This document shows, piece by piece, positions 1 through 9,310 of a stretch of 64,000 bases of DNA. Position numbers and translations under genes: made by a program. Under the pieces are notes generated by a model, which saw only the letters and a program-made list of their open reading frames with translations, made no database searches and was not told where the DNA came from. Positions within the stretch are counted from its first letter, which is position 1; each line of letters opens with the position of its first letter. This stretch comes from G963668605 sp963668605. GTDB lineage: Bacteria > Acidobacteriota > Terriglobia > Bryobacterales > Bryobacteraceae. The stretch lies in the NCBI GenBank assembly GCA_963668605.1, contig OY764903.1:6820001-6884000 (forward strand). Reading direction: 5' to 3'.

Positions 1-182
1 GCCAGCCGATCGATGTTCGGGGTCTTCAGAAAACTCAGGATGCCCGGCTTGCCGTAGGCGCTGAATGCATCCCAGCGCTGATCGTCGAGCAGAATCGTGA
101 TGATGTTGGGGCGCGGGCCTGGCGCTGCGCCCGATGCAACAGAGGCGGCAGCCAAGCTGCCCGCGAATGTACGTCTTGTCAT
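1..182 (-). CDS. Sulfatase, N-terminal fragment cut by window edge
   Basis: Only the first 60 codons are present; the gene reads leftwards out of the window. The protein starts MTRRTFAGSLAAASVASGA, a twin-arginine export signal with a hydrophobic stretch. It is followed by the metal-ligand motif LLDDQ near residue 30 and a TPNIDRLA segment, both typical of S1-type arylsulfatases. The formylglycine cysteine motif lies beyond the edge. The start codon is 18 bp after the stop of the broken TonB receptor at 201-2034, so it probably closes the minus-strand group that begins with the GH99-like gene at 4433. The sulfatase call is firm from these motifs; the substrate is unknown. Confidence 0.85.
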   Translation of the reverse strand, partial: MTRRTFAGSLAAASVASGAAPGPRPNIITILLDDQRWDAFSAYGKPGILSFLKTPNIDRL

Positions 183-200
183 AGGCACGTTAGCCCCATA

Positions 201-2034
201 CTAATACGACAGGCGCAGCGCGAACTGAACCACTCGCGCTCCGGTAGCAGAGTTGATCTTGCCGAAGTTTACCCCGGTCACTCCGGAATTCGGGGCGTCG
301 AACTGCGGCTTGTTGAACGCGTTGAACATCTCGGCCCGGAACTTCAGTCGCATCTTCTCGCGGATCGGCTGGCTGCGGCTCATCGCGAGGTCGAAGGTGT
401 TGATCCCCGGCGCGCGGAGGTTTGGCTCCGTGCGGGAATCGTTACCGAGAGAATAGGCGGGCGCAGTCGTGAAGGCGGTCTTGTCGAACCAGTTATTCAG
501 ATCCTGGCCACTCTGCAGAATCGGCGACTTCAGCTGCATCGGCGTCGCGTTCACGTCCGGCAAGCGCGTGTTCGAAGGCCCGGTGATGACGATCGGCATC
601 CCTTTCCCGAAAGTCGAAATTCCGCTCACCTGCCAGTTGCCGAGCACCGCGCCGGTGAACCGCCCGCCGATCCACTTCTTCCCCTTGCCGAGCGGCAGCT
701 CGTAGATGTAGGTCAGCACGACGAATTGCGGCCGGTCCCAATCCGAGAGTGAGCGCGAGGCGCGCAGGTTGTTCGGATTCGCAATCGAACTGCGTCCGGC
801 AAATCCTTCGGGCGCATTGTCGATGGCCTTGCTGATCGTATATGCTCCCTGCAGCGTCACTCCGTGAATCCGCCGGAAATTCGTCCGCAGTGTGAGGCTG
901 TGGTAGATGGAGTCCCCGACCGTATCGTTGAATCGCGTCAGCTTGAGATACTGCGGATACGGGCGCAGCAACTGGGAACGGCGCACCGTAGCTGCGCTCA
1001 GCGTGCCCTGAGTTACGATCCCGTAGAACGGATTCGCCACCAGGTCGTCCAGTTGTGATCCAAGCGACAGGTAACTGTCCCTCACCGCATTGAAGGAACG
1101 CGTGGACCAGAGTCGCTCGCCGCGGTTGCCTACGTAAGCCGCCTCCACCAAGACCTTGCGAAACACGGTGCGCTGGAGGCTCGCGTTCCACTGCTGGCTG
1201 AACGATGTGAGCCAGTCGCGCAGGGCTGTGGTGAGGTTCGAGCCCACCAGGGTCGTCGGTGGAATCTGTAGACCGGTCACGAATGGGTCGGCCAGCGACG
1301 CTCCCAAAGGCGGAGTGTTCGGGGCGGCCGGCGGCTGTCCCAGATAAACCGGGGTCGAGGTGATGAAGCCCTCGCCCAATCCGTTCGGAGATGCGCCGAT
1401 TCGTCCGCTGCCGGGAAAATAGAACAGCCCGTATGCGCTACGAAACACCGTGTCTTTGGCGAACTGCCATTCCAGTCCCAAGCGTGGAGCGAAGTTGGTT
1501 TTCTGCGGGTCGGTCTGATAACGCGGGGCTCCGTCCTTGCCTACGAACCGCAGCACGCCCAGGCGCCCGGTCAGCGGATCCTTCGCGCTGGGATCGAAGA
1601 AGCCCAGCCGGTCGTAGCGCTCCGTCCATGGTGTCTGGTAATCCCAGCGGACTCCCAGGTTCAGGGTGAAGTTGCGGCGGATTTTCCAGTCATCCTGCAG
1701 GTAGGCGTCGTACGACTTGTTCGACAAAGCAATTTGGGGGGATAGCCCGAAACTGCCCCCAGTCGGTGCGCCCAGCAGCAGCGTTGCCAACCCGTACCCC
1801 GCCGAGTTGCTCGCCGTCAGCGGGTTCGGCCCTTGCGTGAATGTGCGGTCGAAGTTATACAGGCCCGACGGGTTTTGCGGCCGTGCGAGGTTGGCTGTCG
1901 ACATCAGGAACTCCGGTCTGGTCGGTAACCGCTCCGGTGATACCGGCTTGCTCCACCTGGCCCCATCCGGTCGTCGCCAGCAGCAGAACGGCAACGGTCT
2001 GCGCTATTAAGGTGTTCAACGCTTTGATATTCAC
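201..2034 (-). pseudogene. Oar-like TonB-dependent receptor with internal deletion and frameshift
   Basis: A GTG start at 2034 follows AAGGAG by 5 bp and opens a frame encoding a signal peptide (MNIKALNTLIAQTVAVLLLA) and the beginning of a carboxypeptidase-regulatory domain (GITGAVTDQTGVP). That frame stops at 1855. From about 1915 a different frame encodes a beta-barrel (SGLYNFDRTFTQGPNPL, then YLQDDWKIRRNFTLNLG, ending RVVQFALRLSY). Compared with the intact receptors here (about 1,130-1,250 aa), roughly 500 residues are missing: the rest of the N-domain, the plug and the first strands. The 597-aa open frame therefore begins with about 30 meaningless residues read out of frame across the signal peptide. 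It cannot make a gated receptor. It sits between two glycosidase genes and a sulfatase gene. Confidence 0.85.
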
Positions 2035-2048
2035 GTGTACTCCTTGAT

Positions 2049-3350
2049 CTAATCCTTCCAGGGCGGACCGGGCTTTTGGGGTACATCCGAAGATGGCTTC
2101 GCCTTGCCGTGAAACACTCGCGTGATCTCGCCGGAGAGGCGCAGGTACCAGTCGCTCGGAAGGTCCTGTCCATCGGCGTCGAGAGTCAGCCAGTAGCCCT
2201 GGTCAGGCGCATCCTTACGCTTTGCCGCCATCTTGAAGACCGCCGTTCCTTCGTTAACCTCGTCGAACATGGCAATCTTGAGCATGCCGGCGCCGGCCTG
2301 CCGCGCGTTGACCGCTTGTGTCCAAAGGAAGCGGCCGCCGTTGCGAGGGATCTGATTTGGCTTGGCGCCTTTCCTGGCATTCAGATTCACCCAGGAGAAA
2401 CCGGGGAAGACCACCGGCATATAGAGTTGACCCCGATCTTTCGTGCGAGCGAGATCGGGTGTGACAGGTTCGTCCTTCCAACGATTGGCGCTCTGTTCGC
2501 TGCCATACCGGCCCACGGTCCACGGTTGGAGTACATCCATCAGGGCGTAGACTTTTTCCCAGTCTGGGTCCATGCGCGAATCGCCCGTCAGCGTTCTCCA
2601 TCGTGCGGGAACACCGCCCATGTAAGTGACGCTGGACTTAAACCACTTCACGATGCGCACCGCAATCGCGGGATCGACCGGTTGGCGGTCCTTGAAACCC
2701 ATGCCCCAAACCGAAAGCACCGGCTTGCCTTTGTGATTGAGATATCCAGGGTGCGCGGTGACCTTCAGTTCGCGCACGAGATACTTCCAGTCCTCCGTCA
2801 AGGTATCGAAGAGAGTTTCCGGCTTGCCGCCCGACACGTCGTATTCGATGGCGAATGTGCGGCCGTGCTCTCTAGCCGCCGCCATGATGTTCTTCAGCAC
2901 AACGTCGCCAGCCTCACGCTTCGCTTGAATTCTCCCAACGAAACGCTGCACGAGAACGCCGTCCAGACCGTACTCCTTCATCCATTGAAAGTGCCGGCTG
3001 ACGACTTTCGGATTCCAGGCGGAGTACAGATGCGCCTGCCTGCCGCATATAGTCAAGCCTGGAACCGCGCAGAGATCGGACGGAGCGAATTCCGTCAGGT
3101 CCGGGTACATGTCCACGGTCTGGGCGCCGGGCGCGAGTTTGTTCCGAAACCACGTCATCCACGGATTCTGGGTACCCCAGTCGTTTTGGACAGCGCCATC
3201 GCCAGCGCAATTGAACCAACCCTGGTAACCGAGAAGCACCTTCCCATCCAGCGTACTGGCATCCACTTTTTGAGCGGCCGAAAACGATGCAGTGGCGGAG
3301 ACGGCGCCTCCGAGGATAGTCTTATGGAACTCTCGTCGATTTGTGTTCAT
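2049..3350 (-). CDS. Secreted GH71/GH99-like glycoside hydrolase
   Basis: 433 aa. It begins MNTNRREFHKTILGG, a twin-arginine signal, so export is expected. The body resembles the GH71/GH99-like (beta/alpha)8 barrel proteins often annotated as xylosidase/arabinosidase: KVLLGYQGWFNCAGDG at the start of the barrel, HFQWMKEYGLDGVLVQRFVG in the middle and KIAMFDEVNEGTAVFK near the end, where acidic residues are placed as in GH99 relatives. It starts 15 bp after the stop of the upstream GH99-like gene and ends just before the broken TonB receptor, so the genes are probably co-transcribed. No strong ribosome-binding site is visible. Exact substrate unknown; an alpha-mannan or related glycan is a family-based guess. 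Confidence 0.75.
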   Translation of the reverse strand: MNTNRREFHKTILGGAVSATASFSAAQKVDASTLDGKVLLGYQGWFNCAGDGAVQNDWGTQNPWMTWFRNKLAPGAQTVDMYPDLTEFAPSDLCAVPGLTICGRQAHLYSAWNPKVVSRHFQWMKEYGLDGVLVQRFVGRIQAKREAGDVVLKNIMAAAREHGRTFAIEYDVSGGKPETLFDTLTEDWKYLVRELKVTAHPGYLNHKGKPVLSVWGMGFKDRQPVDPAIAVRIVKWFKSSVTYMGGVPARWRTLTGDSRMDPDWEKVYALMDVLQPWTVGRYGSEQSANRWKDEPVTPDLARTKDRGQLYMPVVFPGFSWVNLNARKGAKPNQIPRNGGRFLWTQAVNARQAGAGMLKIAMFDEVNEGTAVFKMAAKRKDAPDQGYWLTLDADGQDLPSDWYLRLSGEITRVFHGKAKPSSDVPQKPGPPWKD

Positions 3351-3365
3351 TGGATTTCAGATTGA

Positions 3366-4433
3366 TTAGCGCGCCTTCAACGCCAGAAACTTCTTCGCAT
3401 GTTGCTTTGTGGTCTTGAGCGCGGCGTCGCCGTCTTCGACCGAGGGCTCAATCTCGCTGCCCTCATGCCATTCGTTCCAACTCGTGATGAGCACCCAGTC
3501 CGGATTGGCGAAGATGGCTTCCTCCCACATCGTTTTGTAAGTTGCGCCATTGTGCCGTTCGGTGTTCGGGCGCGGTGGTTTGCGGGAAGGCTGGCACGAG
3601 TCGTCGTAGCCGGGTATGATCGTCACGCACGAAATCCGGTTCGGACCGGCCATCTTCACCCATTCGGGGAATGTGCTTCTGGCCCAGGTCCGGATCTCTT
3701 CGACCGTTTTGCCTTTCGTCAGACCGGTCGGATTGTAGGTGTGGATGCCATCGAAGACGCGCGCCGATTCGGGGGATATGCGGTCCCCAACCAACGCCAC
3801 TCCGCCCGGATACTTGGCGGAGATCTCGTCCGCGACTTTCTTCCAGCCGGGCAGTTTCAGATCGTTCAGCGCGCGAACGTAGACAAAGACCACAGGCTTC
3901 CCGTTGACCTTCAGCCAGGCGGGATGCCTCGCGTATTTCTGCGTGAGGTACACGAGATCGTTCACGGCGCCCTCCACGGTGGGGCTGCCGCGCGGCGGAA
4001 CCGCCTCGTAGTACACGGTGATCTTGAGTCCGTGTCTTTTGGCGGCGTCCAGCATGATTGGCATGCCTTCATCGTGGAAGTCGCCCTGCTTCCACCAGCT
4101 CACAATGAACCCGGTGATGCCCGCCTGCCTTGCTTGGCGGCAGTGCGTCTCGACGATCTTCGGGTCGTGGCTGTCGTAAGCTCCCAGAATCGGGAAATGA
4201 GTAGATTCGTCGATGTGATTTTTCGCCACATCGACGTTCTTCCAGTGGACCCAGCGCTTGCTGACTTCGGGATTGCCGTACCAGCCATAGTAAAATGCCA
4301 GCACCTGTTTGGGCACTTTGGTCCACTGGACCTCGGGCCTGCCCGCCGCCGGCTCTGCCGCTGGGGCGATGCCTGCCATCAACAATATTGACGCCGCGAG
4401 GGCCGGCATGACGTTACGCTGCAGTAGTCTCAT
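3366..4433 (-). CDS. Secreted GH99-like glycoside hydrolase
   Basis: 355 aa from the ATG at 4433, chosen because it gives a clean signal peptide (MRLLQRNVMPALAASILLMA, cleavage near APAAE). The frame stays open to 4664, but that 77-residue extension precedes the signal peptide and is probably not translated with it. The barrel opens with QVLAFYYGWYGNP and closes with ITSWNEWHEGSEIEPS (about residues 316-331), a signature of GH99 endo-alpha-mannosidase-like proteins. FIVSWWKQGDFHD is another conserved strand end. It appears to head the minus-strand group GH99-like, GH71/99-like, TonB receptor, sulfatase. Activity on a mannose-containing polymer is an inference from the family. Confidence 0.8.
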   Translation of the reverse strand: MRLLQRNVMPALAASILLMAGIAPAAEPAAGRPEVQWTKVPKQVLAFYYGWYGNPEVSKRWVHWKNVDVAKNHIDESTHFPILGAYDSHDPKIVETHCRQARQAGITGFIVSWWKQGDFHDEGMPIMLDAAKRHGLKITVYYEAVPPRGSPTVEGAVNDLVYLTQKYARHPAWLKVNGKPVVFVYVRALNDLKLPGWKKVADEISAKYPGGVALVGDRISPESARVFDGIHTYNPTGLTKGKTVEEIRTWARSTFPEWVKMAGPNRISCVTIIPGYDDSCQPSRKPPRPNTERHNGATYKTMWEEAIFANPDWVLITSWNEWHEGSEIEPSVEDGDAALKTTKQHAKKFLALKAR

Positions 4434-4644
4434 GAGTTTGTCCGCTACACCTGATAATCCGCGAAACTTTTTCGACTCCGGAGAGGCCAGCAGGTCCTTC
4501 TCCACAGAGCGTTGCCAATCGGCGAGGTAAGACTGCAAGCGTATCAAAATCTCCGGGTTACTGCCGGCAAGCTCGCGCTCTTCCTTACATGTCGCTCGAA
4601 TCGTCGAACAGAACATCGCGCTACTCTCCCTGAGGCTCCGGACG

Positions 4645-5120
4645 TGTCCATGACGAATTACCAAATTGGCCTGAATACCCGGGGGCTGTGACGTATTGAT
4701 ACCATCGCCGGGATACGCGACTTTCTAATTTTATTTGTTCACTTGATCGTCAGCGTAGTCCGGCTGGTAGGGCCGGCCGGACTCCGTTCCGTGGTTGCCG
4801 AATCCGCGCTGATCCGGCATCACCTGTTGATCCTCAATCACGGCCGCAAGCGTGCGCCCAACCTGTGCGCCGTGGATCGGCGCGAGTACCTCTACCGAAC
4901 CCTGTTCTGGAGCACCGTCGATCTGGAGACAAGGCTACGTGGTTTCCGACATTACTATAATGCCCATCGAACACATACCGGGCTGCAAGGACGAATGCCA
5001 GAACCGAGTGCTGACAGATCTGCATCACCCATAGATTTCGATTCGTACCGGTGGCGAAGACACTGTCGAGAGTTGTACCAGACTCCAGTTGCCGCATGAT
5101 TTATGAATTCGCCATAGACA
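4645..5120 (+). mobile_element. IS derivative A (integrase-core transposase), internally deleted, both ends kept
   Basis: A 476-bp element. The left end TGTCCATGACGAATT (4645-4659) and the right end, whose reverse complement is TGTCTATGGCGAATT (5106-5120), are imperfect terminal inverted repeats. Inside, a single frame to 5097 joins the N-terminal part of an integrase-core (rve, DDE) transposase (LIVSVVRLVGPAGLRSVVAE) directly to its C-terminal part (REYLYRTLFWSTVDLE, HYYNAHRTHTGLQG, SYRWRRHCRELYQTPVAA). About 200 residues of catalytic core are missing at the joint near 4885. Copies B (11.4-12.3 kb), C (38.2-38.5 kb) and D (48.4-48.8 kb) are relatives; A and B are about 95% alike by eye over their last 120 bp. 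Non-functional transposase, possibly a mobilisable short element. Confidence 0.8.
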
Positions 5121-5462
5121 AGTCAATGATCGCGAGAATAACGAGAACTCTTTTGCAGTGCGTTGGCGTGCTTGCCAATATTTCGGGAATGGCGGCGCAG
5201 GCATCCGGACCCGCTGTGTGGTTCCACTGACTTAAGCTCGGCGAAGTGGCCCGTCGCGGCTGGATCAAGGCTCACGTGGAGCGTGACTTTCGCGAGGGTT
5301 CGCCGGCAAGCTGGACCTGCTCACTCCGGACGTCGCCACCGATGGAGAAAACAAACAGCTTGTGATTAAATGGCCCCAACACAAGCCGTGCGATTACGCG
5401 GTGGCGTTCCGGATCGAAAACGCATGAACGCAATTGCACCGGCCCGAATAAGGGAGGAGAAC
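5121..5462. other. Intergenic stretch, no gene recognised
   Basis: 342 bp between the IS derivative and the nitrilase gene. Short open frames exist on both strands but none shows family-like sequence. It presumably holds the promoter of the plus-strand gene group starting at 5463. A purine-rich GGGAGGAG ribosome-binding site lies at its right end. Confidence 0.5.
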
Positions 5463-6464
5463 ATGATGAGAGCAATCAGAATGTTCGCGACAGCCGCGAC
5501 CGCTTGCATCTTAGGCGGTGCGGCCTGGGCAGCGGAGTTGCGGCCCATCGGACGCCCAGTGCGAATTTTGAGCCTGAGCTTCAACGACAAACCGCTCGAG
5601 GTAATTCGCGACGTGATCGACACGGAAGCGGCTAGAGGCGTGGACCTCGTTATCCTGCCGGAAACCTGGAGGGGCCAGAAAGACGACACGATGGAGACGC
5701 TGGACGGTCCGACCATTAACGCCATGTCGACGCTGGCCCGGAAACACCGCACTTACATCGTTTGTCCGATTGACCGCAAAGATGGTGACCGGCGCATGAA
5801 TTCGGCGGTGCTTCTCGATCGCAGCGGGAAGGTCGTATTTGTTTATGACAAGGTCTTCCCTTACTGGTCGGAATTTGACCACAAGAAGAAAGTCGATCTG
5901 GGAGCCTCGGCGCCGGTCTACCAGGCCGACTTCGGGCGGATCGGTTTGGCCATCTGCTTCGACGTGAACTTCCCGGAGGTATGGAAGAGACTGGCGGACC
6001 AAGGCGCGGAACTGGTTGTCTGGCCCAGCGCCTACTCGGCTGGCAGCACGCTTCAGGCACATGCGCTCAACCAGCACTTTTACATCGTGTCATCCACCTG
6101 GGTGCGGGACTGCATCGTCTACGACATCACTGGCGAGCAGATCCTCTATCAAAAGAGCAAGGACATCAATGCCACCCACGTCACACTGGACCTCGACCGT
6201 GGCATCTACCACCAGAACTTCAACATTCCGAAGCGCGACAAACTTCTAAAAGAGCACAACGAAGAAGTAGAGCAGGAGGAACACTTGGAACGCGAACAAT
6301 GGTTTGTTCTGCGGGCGCGGCGTCCGGGGGTGAGCGCGCGAGAACTAGCCAGGCAGTACGGTCTCGAGGAGTTGCGCGACTACATCAACCGCAGCCGACG
6401 GGAGATCGATGCCATGCGCGGCTGGGCCTTTTCGGAGAAGGCAGGGTCATCCGAGGCACACTGA
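5463..6464 (+). CDS. Exported carbon-nitrogen hydrolase (nitrilase superfamily)
   Basis: 333 aa from the ATG at 5463, which follows GGGAGGAG by 3-4 bp and is the first of two adjacent ATGs. It opens a signal peptide (MMRAIRMFATAATACILGGA, cleavage near AWAAE). An upstream in-frame start at 5370 would hide this signal. The catalytic triad is complete: Glu67 in LPETW, Lys130 in YDKVFP and Cys165 in AICFDVNFPE. The protein therefore probably hydrolyses an amide, nitrile or N-carbamoyl compound, outside the cytoplasm, which is unusual for the family. The C-terminal 60 residues are highly charged (EEVEQEEHLEREQ) and may form a helix. First of four codirectional genes to 11380. Substrate unknown. 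Confidence 0.85.
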   Translation: MMRAIRMFATAATACILGGAAWAAELRPIGRPVRILSLSFNDKPLEVIRDVIDTEAARGVDLVILPETWRGQKDDTMETLDGPTINAMSTLARKHRTYIVCPIDRKDGDRRMNSAVLLDRSGKVVFVYDKVFPYWSEFDHKKKVDLGASAPVYQADFGRIGLAICFDVNFPEVWKRLADQGAELVVWPSAYSAGSTLQAHALNQHFYIVSSTWVRDCIVYDITGEQILYQKSKDINATHVTLDLDRGIYHQNFNIPKRDKLLKEHNEEVEQEEHLEREQWFVLRARRPGVSARELARQYGLEELRDYINRSRREIDAMRGWAFSEKAGSSEAH

Positions 6465-6568
6465 GGAGATCAAAGCAGGGAATTCACGAGCTATAGCAAC
6501 TGCCGTGAAAACGGGATTCTACTCGTGGAACGACAGTTGCAATCCGCCATGAAAAGAAGGCTAGTCTT

Positions 6569-8197
6569 ATGCAAATTCGGATTTTCGGCATTATAGTATC
6601 CCTGACCGCGAGTTCCTGGGCCGCTACGTACCAGGTCTTTCCGGCAGACGGCGCTCGCGCCATCCAGGCGGTGGTGGACAAAGCCAAATCCGGCGACACG
6701 GTCACAATTCATGCCGGCACGTACCGCGAAAGTGTACACATCACCAATGAAGGCACGACCGAAAAGCCCATCATCATCGCAGGCGCGCCGGGCGAGGAGG
6801 TCATTCTTACCGGCGGCGATGTAATCCCGGCCGACCAGTGGGCGTTATTGCCAGGTACGTCCATCTGGCGGCACGCGCCGTGGGCGTACAGGGGACCTAC
6901 GCATCCGAATGATGAACGCCACAGGTTGATCGGGCGGACGGAACAGGTGATTGTGGACGGCAAACTGCTGCGGCAGGTGCTCGAGCCCGAGCAGATGGAG
7001 CCGGGGACTTTCTACGCGGAACCGGCCAAGGCTCTGTCTGTACGTTTGTCGGGCGACGACGCGCCCGGAAAACACCGGATCGAGGCGAGTGTACGTCCGC
7101 TGCTGATGGAGATCACGGGCAAGCATGTCGTGGTACGCCATTTGCGGTTTGTACACGCGAGCAATTCGGCGCAACGGCCGGCGCTCGATATCGCGGGAAC
7201 CGACAACCTGGTGGAGGATTGCGTCGCGGAATGGACCAACGGCGTGGGGGCCCGGTTGGGTGGCGAGCGCAACACGGTAAGACGACTGGTCAGCCGGTTC
7301 AATGGCCAGATGGGAATGTCGGGGCACGGAGTCCGGAACGTGATGGAGGAGTGCCGGCTCGAAGGCAACAACGTAAAGGGGTACTCCAAGCTCTGGGAAG
7401 CGGGTGGAATCAAGGTCGTGATGACGAGAGGGTTCGTCATCCGGCGGTGCGAAGCCGTGCGGAACGACGGCCCCGGGTTCTGGTTCGATATTGACAATCG
7501 GGACGGGCTGATTGAGCGCTCATACGCGGCCGAAAACAACGGCGCGGGGATTTTCGCGGAGATCAGCGAGACGATCACGATTCGGAACAATCTCGCTATG
7601 CGCAATGGATTGAAAAACGAGCCCGGCGCCTGGTGCAACGCAGGCATCCTGCTGGGTGAGGCGATGCGATGTGTGGTGGAGCACAATATCTCGGTCGGAA
7701 ACCGGCATGGAATCGAAGTGCGGCAGCAGCGGATCCGCGAACTGGAGCCCGACCCGAAACGGGACCGTGCCGAGTTGAAACGGTATTACTCCGAGGGCCA
7801 CGTGTTTCGCAACAACATTGCCGCTTTCAACCAGGAATACCAGTTTGCGCTGTTCGGGGACAACGCGTTCTTCGGCGCAAAGAAGGAAGTGCCGCAATCG
7901 GACCTGGAGCTAATGAACCCGGACAAGCGCGGCTGGCACGCGGAAAACAATTTGTACTTTGCGCCGCCGGGCGCAGGATTGGTTTTGTGGGGCGCCAAGT
8001 GGCTTCCGAAGCACCAGGAATTCAGCGACCTCGATACGTTTCGGTCCCAGCACGAACTGGAGCAGGGCTCGGTGGCTGCTGATCCGTTGTTCGTCAACTG
8101 GCTGGCCGGCAACCTGAATCTGCAGCCGCAGAGCCCGTCCAAAAGACTGGACGCCGGATTCACAGAGACGGGTGCCCGAGACGAACCCCCAAAATGA
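6569..8197 (+). CDS. Secreted right-handed parallel beta-helix protein
   Basis: 542 aa with a signal peptide (MQIRIFGIIVSLTASSWAA). The N-terminal part AIQAVVDKAKSGDTVTIHAG followed by TYRESVHI and KPIIIAGAPGEEVILTGG is the usual opening of a DUF1565/pectate-lyase-like beta-helix. Successive rungs follow from about residue 190 to 420 (NLVEDCVAEW, NTVRRLVSRF, NVMEECRLEG, FVIRRCEAVRNDG, TITIRNNLAMRNG, CVVEHNISVGN). Such proteins are mostly polysaccharide lyases, epimerases or glycosidases acting on long glycans. No catalytic residues can be assigned by eye. AAGAAGG lies 9 bp upstream of the ATG. It ends 18 bp before the esterase gene, suggesting co-transcription. Confidence 0.8.
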   Translation: MQIRIFGIIVSLTASSWAATYQVFPADGARAIQAVVDKAKSGDTVTIHAGTYRESVHITNEGTTEKPIIIAGAPGEEVILTGGDVIPADQWALLPGTSIWRHAPWAYRGPTHPNDERHRLIGRTEQVIVDGKLLRQVLEPEQMEPGTFYAEPAKALSVRLSGDDAPGKHRIEASVRPLLMEITGKHVVVRHLRFVHASNSAQRPALDIAGTDNLVEDCVAEWTNGVGARLGGERNTVRRLVSRFNGQMGMSGHGVRNVMEECRLEGNNVKGYSKLWEAGGIKVVMTRGFVIRRCEAVRNDGPGFWFDIDNRDGLIERSYAAENNGAGIFAEISETITIRNNLAMRNGLKNEPGAWCNAGILLGEAMRCVVEHNISVGNRHGIEVRQQRIRELEPDPKRDRAELKRYYSEGHVFRNNIAAFNQEYQFALFGDNAFFGAKKEVPQSDLELMNPDKRGWHAENNLYFAPPGAGLVLWGAKWLPKHQEFSDLDTFRSQHELEQGSVAADPLFVNWLAGNLNLQPQSPSKRLDAGFTETGARDEPPK

Positions 8198-8215
8198 GGT
8201 AATATCTAAAACCTT

Positions 8216-9112
8216 ATGAAAAAGCATTCGATTTGTTTACTCTTCGGGTTCACTGCCCTCCTGTTCGGCCAGCAGGAGCAGAAGACTGCGGTTCCGATAC
8301 CGGATGGAGTCGTGGTAAAGAGAGATGTAGTCTACAGTTCGTATGGCACGCGAGAACTGCGCCTGGACCTTTATCTGCCCAAAGAGGGCACGGGGCCATT
8401 TCCAGGCGTAATCTACATTCATGGCGGCGGATGGAGTGGCGGCAACAAAACCGCTTTCCAGCGCCAGGCCGCATACATGGCCACCAAAGGATTCGTGGGC
8501 GCCTGCATCGAATACCGGCTCTCCGGCGAAGCGAAATATCCGGCCGCGGTTTACGACTCCAGGGCCGCCGTGCGCTGGTTGCGCGCGAATGCCGCGAAGT
8601 ATCATGTGAATCCCAACAGGATCGGAGCGGCTGGTGGATCGGCGGGCGGTCATCTGGTCGCTCTGCTGGGCAGCGGTTGGAAGCTGAAGAAACTGGAAGG
8701 TGATGGTGGAAACTCTAAAATATCCAGCCGGGTGCAAGCCGTCGTCGCATTCAATCCCGTAACGGACTTCGTCATTATCGGCAAAAAACTGCCCGATGGC
8801 GGGGCGAATACTGCGGTGAGTTCGTTTATCGGCGGACCCTACTCCGAAAAGCCGGATTTGTGGGCACAAGCCAGCCCGATAACTCACGTGGATGCCGACT
8901 GCGCGCCCATCCTGTTCCTCCACGGCACCGCCGACACGACGGTTCCCTATAGCCAATCCACAGACATGATGAATAAGCTAAAATCCGCCGGGGTCAAAAC
9001 GGATCTCTTCAGCGCCGAAGGCGCCAAGCACGGTTTCTTCAACGGTGCGCCGTTCTTTGAACCAACCTTAAAGAAGATGGAAGAGTTTTTCATCAGTACT
9101 CTGGGCCAATAG
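8216..9112 (+). CDS. Secreted alpha/beta-hydrolase esterase, BD-FAE/Axe-like
   Basis: 298 aa with a signal peptide (MKKHSICLLFGFTALLFGQ). It has the oxyanion motif HGGGW (residues 69-73), the nucleophile elbow GGSAGG with Ser142, Asp240 in HGTADTTVP and His272 in AKHGFF. That is a complete triad of the BD-FAE/hormone-sensitive-lipase-like family, which includes feruloyl and acetyl esterases that remove side groups from plant polysaccharides. The gene follows the beta-helix gene by 18 bp. It probably deacylates a polysaccharide or oligosaccharide in the periplasm or outside the cell. The exact ester is unknown. Confidence 0.88.
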   Translation: MKKHSICLLFGFTALLFGQQEQKTAVPIPDGVVVKRDVVYSSYGTRELRLDLYLPKEGTGPFPGVIYIHGGGWSGGNKTAFQRQAAYMATKGFVGACIEYRLSGEAKYPAAVYDSRAAVRWLRANAAKYHVNPNRIGAAGGSAGGHLVALLGSGWKLKKLEGDGGNSKISSRVQAVVAFNPVTDFVIIGKKLPDGGANTAVSSFIGGPYSEKPDLWAQASPITHVDADCAPILFLHGTADTTVPYSQSTDMMNKLKSAGVKTDLFSAEGAKHGFFNGAPFFEPTLKKMEEFFISTLGQ

Positions 9113-9310
9113 GTTTCTTAATACAGCGGGCGCCAACGCTTATGGCCGCTTTGATGGAAATCGTCAGATAGCTGTGTTTTTCGAGCGGCTGGGCGAGAAG
9201 TCCGCAGCGAACGGCGAACTGTGACTTAACTGTTTGTCTCAGCCCAGGAGACAGGTTCAGTCCAGGAATGGCGAGCAACGGCGAGGAAGATTAATGAGAA
9301 TGAGGATGGC

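Noticed and set aside
493..1191. Long frames lying inside the receptor, sulfatase and glycosidase genes, such as this 232-codon minus-strand frame
   Set aside because: They are other-frame shadows of GC-rich coding DNA; the overlapping frame has clear family motifs and they have none.
2076..3365. 429-aa plus-strand frame opposite the GH71/99-like gene
   Set aside because: Exactly antisense to a gene with strong family motifs; His/Arg-rich translation without domain features.
4434..4664. N-terminal extension of the GH99-like protein
   Set aside because: It precedes an obvious signal peptide starting at 4433, so it would block export; possibly the tail of a lost neighbour, but nothing identifiable.
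6496..6540. 7-bp inverted repeat (GCAACTG/CAGTTGC) between the nitrilase and beta-helix genes
   Set aside because: Short arms with a 31-nt loop and no T-run; not convincing as a terminator or operator.
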